47,118 nt of DNA from Bryobacterales bacterium (GTDB taxonomy: Bacteria > Acidobacteriota > Terriglobia > Bryobacterales > Bryobacteraceae): the NCBI GenBank assembly GCA_947467185.1, contig CANIHR010000006.1:1-47118 (forward strand). Direction: 5' to 3'. The notes under the pieces were generated by a model. The model worked only from the letters and a program-made list of their open reading frames with translations. It was not told where the DNA came from and did no database searches. Shown here one piece after another: positions 1 through 6,840 of this stretch. Positions within the stretch are counted from its first letter, which is position 1. Each line of letters begins with the position of its first letter. The position numbers and the translations under genes were made by a program.

Positions 1-24
1 CAGCAACGGAAAGGTTGCCGAGCT

Positions 25-1371
25 GTGAGGAAACTGCTGCTGACATCCACGTTGACGCTTTCGGCGTTTGCCGCTGCCGGTTCGCTGCGGCAGGCGGTGG
101 AGACCGGGGATCTGGTTTCTGCGAAGAGTCTGATTGCGTCGGGGGCCAGTGTAAAGGAGGCCGACCGCTATGGCGTGACGCCTTTGTATGTGGCGGCGCA
201 GAATGGCGATGCCGCGCTGGTGGAGTTGCTGCTGAAGGCCGGGGCGGATCCGAACACCTCGCAGGGCGAGGGCGAGACGGTGCTGATGGCGGCGTCGCGG
301 GCCGGACATCTGGGTGTGGTGAAGGCCCTGATTGCGGCTGGGGCGGACGTCAATAAGAAAGAAAGCTGGAAGGGCCAAACGGCTCTGATGTGGGCTGCGG
401 CGGAAGGGCATACCGCAGTCGTGGAGGCGCTGGTCGGCGCGAAGGCGGACCTGGGGGCTCGGTCGAATGCGGGTTTCTCCGCGCTGCTTTATGCCGTGCG
501 CGAAGGCCGCGCGGGCGTGGTGAAATCGCTGCTGGCAGCGGGCGTGAGTCCGAATGAAGCGGTGACTCCTTCGGTGCGGCGACTGGAGACTCCGGCTCTG
601 GTGCTGGCGGTGACGAATGCGCATTACGAACTGGCGGCGCAATTGCTGGATGCGGGCGCGAATCCGAATGGCGGTGCCAATGGATGGACGGCGCTTCATA
701 CCATTACGTGGGTTCGCAAGCCGGGCGCGGGCAGCAATGATCCGGCGCCGGATGGGTCCGGGAACATGGACAGTCTGGAGTTGGTGCGGCGTCTGGTGGC
801 GAAGGGCGCGAACCTGAATCTGCGGACGACGAAGAATCGCGGGGTCGGGTTAACCAGTCTGAATACGGAAGGCTCGACACCGTTTCTGCTGGCGGCACGG
901 ACATGCGACGTGGAACTGATGCAGTTGCTGGTGAAGCTGGGGGCGGATCCGCTGATTCCGACTAATGACGGATCTACGCCTTTGATGGTGGCGGCGGGCG
1001 TGGGCACACGCTCACCCGGCGAAGATGCCGGGACGGAAGAAGAGGCTCTCGCTGCCACGAAACTGGCGCTGGAACTGGGTGGCGACGTGAACGCGGTCGA
1101 TAAAAACGGCGAGACGGCGATGCACGGGGCGGCTTACAAGTGGATGCCGACGGTGGCGCAGTTTCTGGGCGACCATGGCGCGAAACCGCAAATCTGGAAC
1201 CAGAAGAACAGCCATGGATGGACGGCGCTGCGGATCGCGGACGGCGTACATCGGGGCATGAATCTGAGAAGGTCGCCGGAGGTAGCAGCGATTCTGCGGA
1301 AGTTCCTGACGGCGGCCGGGATGTCGACCGACGTAGAGCCGGAAACGGGTATAAGCGGCGCGACGAAGTAG
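25..1371 (+). CDS. Exported ankyrin-repeat protein
   Basis: 448 residues from a GTG start. The first ~19 residues (MRKLLLTSTLTLSAFAAAG) form a signal peptide, so the protein is exported. The rest is about nine ankyrin repeats with the usual pattern (G-TPL--AA--G---VV--LL-AGAD-N), for example near residues 49-80, 83-111, 117-145, 150-180, 190-220, 285-312 and 363-392. Repeats six and eight carry longer loops. Ankyrin repeats mediate protein-protein contacts; no catalytic domain is visible, so the partner and role are unknown. The gene converges on the next one with only 6 bases between the two stop codons, leaving no room for a separate terminator. Only 24 bases precede the start, so its promoter may lie outside the window. 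Confidence 0.88.
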   Translation: MRKLLLTSTLTLSAFAAAGSLRQAVETGDLVSAKSLIASGASVKEADRYGVTPLYVAAQNGDAALVELLLKAGADPNTSQGEGETVLMAASRAGHLGVVKALIAAGADVNKKESWKGQTALMWAAAEGHTAVVEALVGAKADLGARSNAGFSALLYAVREGRAGVVKSLLAAGVSPNEAVTPSVRRLETPALVLAVTNAHYELAAQLLDAGANPNGGANGWTALHTITWVRKPGAGSNDPAPDGSGNMDSLELVRRLVAKGANLNLRTTKNRGVGLTSLNTEGSTPFLLAARTCDVELMQLLVKLGADPLIPTNDGSTPLMVAAGVGTRSPGEDAGTEEEALAATKLALELGGDVNAVDKNGETAMHGAAYKWMPTVAQFLGDHGAKPQIWNQKNSHGWTALRIADGVHRGMNLRRSPEVAAILRKFLTAAGMSTDVEPETGISGATK

Positions 1372-1377
1372 TTTAAA

Positions 1378-3126
1378 TTAACGAACCCAAAGCCGGATCG
1401 AGTTGGTGGTTTTGCGGCTACCGACTGTGAGAACCAGCGGTGCAGAAGTGGTCCCGGCGGGTAAGGTGGCAGGGACGCGGACGTTGATCTGAATCACGCC
1501 AACAGTGCCTGGGGCTGCGCCTGCGAAGAGAATTTCGGCAGGCTCGCCGGACATGGTGAGCGAGACGGGCAGCGTTGGCTGCGCCAGCACTGTGGCGGCG
1601 CGGCCAGTTTCCGCAGCGGGTGTCAGCAGGCCCAGGCCCGACGCGTAGAGCGTAACGACCGAACCAGCGGGTGCGGCGGCAGTGCGGGCATTGAGAGTGC
1701 CGTCTTCATTGGCGGCGAGGGCTTCAATCAGGCTGCTGGTCGTGTTGAAGAGGCCGGGGAGGGCCGCTGCCACCGGCACGGTGATTTCATTCGACGGAAT
1801 GCCTCGATTGATGGCCTGTATTTTGACGGCGGTCTTGCCGGAGACTTCGTAAGGCACCTGCACTGTGATCTGGTAGTAATCGCCCACGTAGATGGGGGCG
1901 GGGATGCCGTCGAAGCGGACTTCGATTCCGGCGAGCGCCGTGGCCAGTTTTCCGTTTTCATCCACCTGACCGGGCGCGGCAACTTCGGGCCCCACGGCCT
2001 GGCCATAGATGACGAGAATTTCGCCAGGCGCGACGGCCTCGGAGGCTCCGCCCGCGATGTTGCCAAGCTGGTCAGCTGTGAGGGAACCGAAGCCGAACGG
2101 GTCGCCCGAGGTCCAGAGAATCAGCATGGCACCGAGGCCTTGCGTGGTCGGTTCGCCACAGGTCCAGGGTTTGGTCAGCGTGGCCGGCGTGTGGTTGTCG
2201 GGGCCGAAGGCGTCCGCACCGGTAACCGTCCAGGACATCGGCTTGAAAAGCATGTAGACCAGAAGCTGGGAGACGGCGTCGCCGGCTTTGGCTGGATCGG
2301 CCGGGATGGCCCGGCAACTGGCGGAATCTTCGGCGAGCGGCAGACCCCATTCACCCGCGTAAAGAGGGAACTTTGTGGCGAGGAAACCGAAGTTCGCGTC
2401 ACGCTGCGCGTCGGTCAGGGCGTGGTCGAAGTATGGGTGAACTTCGTAGAGGATGTTGGAATCGGTGAGGTAGTTTTCGGGACCGTAGCCCTGGAAATCG
2501 AGCGCGTCGTGGAAGGCAGGCGCGGCGATCAACTGCTTCGCGCCGGCTGCGCGGATGCGGTCCACCAGTTGCTGCATGCCGAGGAGAGTTCGGCCTGATG
2601 TGGAGACCCCGCCATTTCGCCAGAAAGCCCAGTTGCGGCCACCAGGGATGACGGCGGGTGAAGGGCGGGAGTAGAGATCGAAAATAACGAGACCGTTGTC
2701 TTTGAAAGACGCGGCCCAGGCGGCCCAGAAATCACCCAGATCGGTGGTCGGCAGGCCTGTTTCGTCTTCGGTGGCGACCAGCACAACGACCAGGCCTTCG
2801 GCGTTGGCCGTTTGGACAGTTTTCGCGGTCTGCGCGAGGTATTCCACACTGTTCTGCAGCCAGGCGACGGGGCTAATGGGGATGCGGACAGTGTTGAAGT
2901 TCCAGCGCTGCCGCATGACGCGGAAGGTGGTCTGCGTCATGGCTTTGGGGTCGGAGAGCAGTGCACCCTGGAGCAGGAATTCGCGCTTTTGAGCGTCAAA
3001 GAGTTTGTTGCCGCTGACCGAGATGGGAGCGATGGGGGTGAGGGACGGCGCGGAGTGCGCGAAGGCCAGCCATGGAGCGGCCAGCAGCAAGCAACAACTG
3101 GCAAGTCGCCCTACGCTAGTATTCAT
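1378..3126 (-). CDS. Exported GH5-like protein with TIGR03437-type C-terminal domain
   Basis: 582 residues from the ATG at 3126; a GTG at 3141 would add five residues before the signal peptide and is less likely. Signal peptide at ~1-24. Residues ~35-330 resemble a glycoside hydrolase family 5 (cellulase) barrel: an RIPISPVAW segment after strand 3, an EVHPYFD segment (the HxY of GH5) and a YAGEWG segment that supplies the nucleophile glutamate. The acid/base motif, normally NEP, reads DLYSRPSP at residues ~151-158, so the glutamate is an arginine (residue 154, codon CGC). It may be non-catalytic. Residues ~360-582 are the TIGR03437-type tail shared with the genes at 3131 and 34010. The start codon is 4 bases from that of the divergent neighbour. 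Confidence 0.85.
   Translation of the reverse strand: MNTSVGRLASCCLLLAAPWLAFAHSAPSLTPIAPISVSGNKLFDAQKREFLLQGALLSDPKAMTQTTFRVMRQRWNFNTVRIPISPVAWLQNSVEYLAQTAKTVQTANAEGLVVVLVATEDETGLPTTDLGDFWAAWAASFKDNGLVIFDLYSRPSPAVIPGGRNWAFWRNGGVSTSGRTLLGMQQLVDRIRAAGAKQLIAAPAFHDALDFQGYGPENYLTDSNILYEVHPYFDHALTDAQRDANFGFLATKFPLYAGEWGLPLAEDSASCRAIPADPAKAGDAVSQLLVYMLFKPMSWTVTGADAFGPDNHTPATLTKPWTCGEPTTQGLGAMLILWTSGDPFGFGSLTADQLGNIAGGASEAVAPGEILVIYGQAVGPEVAAPGQVDENGKLATALAGIEVRFDGIPAPIYVGDYYQITVQVPYEVSGKTAVKIQAINRGIPSNEITVPVAAALPGLFNTTSSLIEALAANEDGTLNARTAAAPAGSVVTLYASGLGLLTPAAETGRAATVLAQPTLPVSLTMSGEPAEILFAGAAPGTVGVIQINVRVPATLPAGTTSAPLVLTVGSRKTTNSIRLWVR
3117..3122 (+). promoter_or_regulatory. Candidate -10 box (TAGTAT) for leaderless NHL gene
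   Basis: TAGTAT ends 8 bases before the ATG at 3131, and no Shine-Dalgarno sequence lies between them. Transcription starting about 7 bases after the box would begin at or next to the ATG. The box lies inside the divergent GH5-like reading frame. It is one of about nine starts in the window with this arrangement. Confidence 0.4.
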
Positions 3127-3130
3127 TCGG

Positions 3131-4957
3131 ATGCGTCGCACGTTTCTGATTATTCACACATTTGCCGCGCTTGCTTGTTCGCAGACTCCGGTGGTCACAA
3201 CAATCGCGGGTGGAACTCCGTTTGGGGGGGCGCCGGTGCGCGGTTTTTCAGGCGATGGCAACCTTGCGGCGAAGGCGACGCTGGCTCTGGCGAATGTGCA
3301 GAATCCGTGCGATCCGGCACGTTTTGAGCAGACTTCTCATCTCGCTTTCGATGCCGCCGGAAACTTGTATATCGCGGATTCCAATAACCAGCGCATTCGT
3401 CGGATTGGCACAGACGGCGTGATTTCCACGGTGGCGGGGTCGGGCGACAAACCAGCCACGGACTCGCGTTGCGAGGCTACGGGCGGTATCGGCGATGGTG
3501 GCGATGCCCGGTCCGCGAAGCTCTATAACCCTGGGGGGATCGCGGTCCTGCCGAATGGCAGTCTGATTATTGCCGATGAGTTGAACAACCGGATTCGCCA
3601 GGTTTCTCCGTCGGGCGTGATTTCCACGCTTGTGGGCAACGGGACGCATAATCTCTACGCGCCAGGAATCCCGGGGACGTCCTCGCCGATGGACTGGCCC
3701 AGCGCGGTTGCGGTGGATGCGAACGGCCTGGTCTACTTCGCGGAGCTGCATGGCAATCGCGTAGGGCGGATCGGGGCCGATGGACGGCTGGCGACGGTTG
3801 CAGGCAATGGCTTTCCGGGGACCACTTCGGCGTCGCTGACACGTCCGGCCGGGTTGGGTTTCGACATCGCCGGCAATCTCTATATCGCCGACTCCGGGAA
3901 TCACCGTATCCAGAAAGTGACACCAGGCGGGCAGGTGACGACTGTAGCGGGGAATCTGCAGAGGGGATTTTCGGGCGATGGTGCGGCAGCCAATCAGGCC
4001 AAGCTGGACACGCCGATGGACGTCAAGGTAGACGCGAAAAGCAATATCTACATCGCCGACACGGGCAACAACCGGATCCGCCGGGTGGATTCGAACGGCG
4101 TCATTACAACGGTTGCCGGGACGGGCGATCCCGACCGGGGCCGCGACCTGACGGACGCCACGCAATCGGCCTTCAACCAGCCTCTGGCGCTGGCGGTGGA
4201 TAAGAACAATGACGTGTATGTGGTGGACTGGCAGAATTACCTGATCCGGCGGATTACGTTCGATGGCAAGCCAGTGCTGACGCCGAGCGGTGTGGTGAAC
4301 TCAGCCAGCTTTACCGAGCCGGTAGCTCCAGGGTCGCTGGTGGCGCTGTTCGGGGCAAACCTGGGCGGGGCACTGGCGGTGAGTTCCGCGTCACCATGGC
4401 CCAATTCGTTCTCCGATGTTTCGGTAGAGGTGAACGGCAAGGCGATCCCGATTTTTGTGGTCAGCCCGGGGCAACTGGGGGCGCAGATCCCGTATGGTCT
4501 GACCCCTGGGAAAGTGGATGTATTGGCGAAGGTGGGTGGCGTGACAAGCAATACCGTCAGTGTCCCGATTGGAGCGCAGACGCCTGGGATTTATGGCCTG
4601 CCGGGAGGTCGAGCTGCCGCCCAGAATCAGGATTTTTCGCTCAACACGGCAGCGAATCCGGAATTGCGCGGGAATGCGGTGGTGCTGTATCTGACGGGGC
4701 TGGGCGAGGTGAGTCCGGGAGTGATTGCAGGTCAGGCCGCACCGCTGGACCGTGTTTCCAGGCCCACGGGTGACTTCACCGCAACGATTGGCGGAGTGAC
4801 GGCTGAGGTTCTCTACATCGGATTAACGCCAGGTGCTATCGGGCTGGCACAGGCGAATCTGCGCATCCCGGCTGGGGCACCTGCTGGAGCGGCGGTGCCG
4901 GTAGTGATTCGTGGGGGAGGCGCGGCCAGCAATGCGGCAACTATTTCGATCCGCTAG
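3131..4957 (+). CDS. Exported NHL-repeat protein with TIGR03437-type C-terminal domain
   Basis: 608 residues. The ATG at 3131 is chosen because it opens a signal peptide (MRRTFLIIHTFAALACS); the frame is open further upstream, but that stretch overlaps the divergent gene and lacks export features. Residues ~20-375 hold about six NHL-type beta-propeller blades, each with a variant of N-YIAD--N--I-R---G-ITTVAG, e.g. near residues 78-90, 145-155, 250-262 and 310-322. Such propellers usually bind proteins or glycans. Residues ~385-608 are the same tail as in the GH5-like protein and the cytochrome at 34010, with the pattern PGSLV-LFG, A-IPY, LYLTGLGE and GLAQAN-RIP. No catalytic residues are visible; the role is probably extracellular binding. 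It overlaps the next gene by 26 bases. Confidence 0.88.
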   Translation: MRRTFLIIHTFAALACSQTPVVTTIAGGTPFGGAPVRGFSGDGNLAAKATLALANVQNPCDPARFEQTSHLAFDAAGNLYIADSNNQRIRRIGTDGVISTVAGSGDKPATDSRCEATGGIGDGGDARSAKLYNPGGIAVLPNGSLIIADELNNRIRQVSPSGVISTLVGNGTHNLYAPGIPGTSSPMDWPSAVAVDANGLVYFAELHGNRVGRIGADGRLATVAGNGFPGTTSASLTRPAGLGFDIAGNLYIADSGNHRIQKVTPGGQVTTVAGNLQRGFSGDGAAANQAKLDTPMDVKVDAKSNIYIADTGNNRIRRVDSNGVITTVAGTGDPDRGRDLTDATQSAFNQPLALAVDKNNDVYVVDWQNYLIRRITFDGKPVLTPSGVVNSASFTEPVAPGSLVALFGANLGGALAVSSASPWPNSFSDVSVEVNGKAIPIFVVSPGQLGAQIPYGLTPGKVDVLAKVGGVTSNTVSVPIGAQTPGIYGLPGGRAAAQNQDFSLNTAANPELRGNAVVLYLTGLGEVSPGVIAGQAAPLDRVSRPTGDFTATIGGVTAEVLYIGLTPGAIGLAQANLRIPAGAPAGAAVPVVIRGGGAASNAATISIR

Positions 4958-6287
4958 CCTGGCGCTGCTGACCTCAGCCAGTCTGCTCGCACAGCATTCC
5001 ATGAACATGGATGGCATGAGCCCCGGCGGCGGCCCCGAAGGCGGCTGGTACGCTTCCGGCACCAGCATTATGCCTCGCTCGGCACCCATGCAGATGACGC
5101 ACCACCAGTGGGGCGACTGGACCGTGATGTTCAGCGGAGTGGCGTTCGGCGTTTATTCGAACCAGACCGGACCCCGCGGACGCGACAAGATATTCTCACC
5201 CAACTGGACCATGCTGATGGCGTCAAAGCGCATCGGGCCGGGTACGCTGACGCTGCACTCGATGCTGAGCTTCGAGGAACTGACCATCACCAATCGCCGC
5301 TACCCGATTCTGTTCCAGACGGGGGAAACAGCGTATGGTGTCCCGATCATCAATGGGCAGCACCCGCACGATTTCTTCATGGAACTGGCCGCGTCGTACC
5401 AAATCAAACTGGGCGATACGACGGCGCTGAATTTCTACGGTGGCCCGCGCGGCGAACCGGCGCTGGGACCGGCCGCTTTCCCGCATCGCATTTCGTCCTC
5501 GGAGAACCCGATGGCCGTGCTGGCGCATCACGAACAGGATTCCACCCATATTTCCGGGGCAGTGTTCACGGCGGGCATCACGCACCGCTGGGTGACGCTG
5601 GAAGCGTCGGGTTTCCACGGCCGAGAGCCTGACGAAAAGCGCTGGGGCATTGAAGGGGGCGGAATCGACTCTTTTTCGACCCGGATCTCCATTAACCCCG
5701 CTACCAACTGGAGCGGGCAGGTTTCCATCGGACGTATTAACAACCGGGAAGTGCTGCATCCGCTGCAGGACACGCTGCGGACCACGGCTTCAGTAACTTA
5801 CGCCCGGCCTCTGGAGAGAGGACACTGGGCTTCCACCGTGGTGTGGGGCCGGAATAACGACCTGGAGTACACCGCCCAGCCAGGCCTGGTGACAGTACCT
5901 GGTGGCTTCCAGCCGCGCCATGTTGTGAGCGTGCCGACACGCATTCTGCGCCAGATCTACAACTCATATCTTGCGGAATCGACCATTCGGTGGAAGACCC
6001 GCAACTGGACCTGGGGGCGCATCGAACTGGTGGATAAACCCTCGACGCTGCTGTATGAAGAGTCGCCGCTTCTGCTGTTGGCCGACGAACGCCGCTTCGC
6101 CCGGATTCAGGCCTATACGGCTGGTTATGAACGCGAATTACCCACGCCCGCGAAGTGGCTGGCACCCGCGATTGGCGGCCAGTTCACCCTGTATCACGTG
6201 CCGCCGCAACTGTCTCCCGTCTACGGCACATCGCCGCTGGGAGTACAGCTCTTCCTCCGCTTCCGCGTCGGCCAGGGCCCGAAATAG
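4932..6287 (+). CDS. Exported His/Met-rich probable outer-membrane protein
   Basis: 451 residues. The ATG at 4932 opens a signal peptide (MRQLFRSASLALLTSASLLA). Directly after it comes a Met/His-rich patch (HSMNMDGMSP) followed by MQMTHHQW. The body has alternating polar and aromatic strands and ends in LFLRFRVGQGPK, which suggests an outer-membrane beta-barrel. A GQHPHDFFMELA segment at residues ~135-147 resembles, from memory, a conserved protein found in metal-resistance loci of several phyla; no metal gene is next to it here, so a metal role is only a suggestion. It begins inside the 3' end of the NHL gene (26-base overlap), implying translational coupling. Its TAG stop is followed at once by the start codon of the next gene in the same frame. 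Confidence 0.75.
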   Translation: MRQLFRSASLALLTSASLLAQHSMNMDGMSPGGGPEGGWYASGTSIMPRSAPMQMTHHQWGDWTVMFSGVAFGVYSNQTGPRGRDKIFSPNWTMLMASKRIGPGTLTLHSMLSFEELTITNRRYPILFQTGETAYGVPIINGQHPHDFFMELAASYQIKLGDTTALNFYGGPRGEPALGPAAFPHRISSSENPMAVLAHHEQDSTHISGAVFTAGITHRWVTLEASGFHGREPDEKRWGIEGGGIDSFSTRISINPATNWSGQVSIGRINNREVLHPLQDTLRTTASVTYARPLERGHWASTVVWGRNNDLEYTAQPGLVTVPGGFQPRHVVSVPTRILRQIYNSYLAESTIRWKTRNWTWGRIELVDKPSTLLYEESPLLLLADERRFARIQAYTAGYERELPTPAKWLAPAIGGQFTLYHVPPQLSPVYGTSPLGVQLFLRFRVGQGPK

Positions 6288-6752
6288 GTGAACCCGAAGC
6301 AAATCACATTGGGCGATGGAAGACGAATCACTCTACAGCGGGTGGAGACGCCTAATGACCTTCATGTCCCATTGGACGGTGAACCGTTCGTCGCGCTGAT
6401 ATGGGGGTGCGTCGAATGGTTTGACGCAAGTCACCGTCGTGAAGTTGCCAAGGCTCTCATTGAGGCTGGGTGTCGATATATAGTGTGTGGCGGAGTCGAC
6501 TGCGAGCGTTGGCACGACGACGCTGACATCGCTTGGGAGGAACTGCTTGTCGAGCGGGGTTCTGATCGCGAGATGCCAGCCGTAATGACCACGTGGCTCA
6601 CCGACGACCCCGAAGAAGAGGTCGTTTACTGGGCCTTCAACCTCACCAATTTCGACGAGCACAATTTCAGGAAGTACCTTGTGGTCATGATCGGACACGA
6701 TGATTCAAGCCAAAGGCGTCTCGAAGACTTGATCGCGGCTGTTTCACGGTAA
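6288..6752 (+). CDS. Small hypothetical protein
   Basis: 154 residues from a GTG that follows the previous gene's TAG stop with no gap and in the same frame. In-frame alternatives are TTG at 6309 and GTG at 6342. It has no signal peptide or membrane segment; it is acidic and rich in Trp and Asp (WGCVEWFDASHRREVAKA, then a GGVDCERWHDD segment and a VMTTWLTDDPEEEV segment). I do not recognise a characterised family; it may belong to a domain of unknown function seen in scattered bacteria. Codon use is less GC-biased than in its neighbours (ATA, CTA, AGA and TGT codons), which hints at a different history. A bidirectional terminator follows it. Confidence 0.7.
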   Translation: MNPKQITLGDGRRITLQRVETPNDLHVPLDGEPFVALIWGCVEWFDASHRREVAKALIEAGCRYIVCGGVDCERWHDDADIAWEELLVERGSDREMPAVMTTWLTDDPEEEVVYWAFNLTNFDEHNFRKYLVVMIGHDDSSQRRLEDLIAAVSR

Positions 6753-6784
6753 GCTCCACATGTACGGAATCGGGCTACCCAAAT

Positions 6785-6821
6785 AAAAAAGCCCCGGAAC
6801 GCTTGCGCGCCCGGGGCTTTT
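6785..6821. terminator. Bidirectional rho-independent terminator
   Basis: A perfect stem GCCCCGG (6791-6797) / CCGGGGC (6811-6817) with a 13-base loop. It is flanked by a run of A (6785-6790) on the left and TTTT (6818-6821) on the right, so each strand reads as stem plus U-tract. It sits between two convergent genes and can serve both. Confidence 0.9.
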
Positions 6822-6840
6822 GGTTGCACTACTGGTTGAT

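Noticed and set aside
3005-3130. N-terminal extension of the NHL-repeat gene
   Set aside because: The frame is open back to 3005, but the signal peptide begins at 3131 and the extension lies inside the divergent gene.
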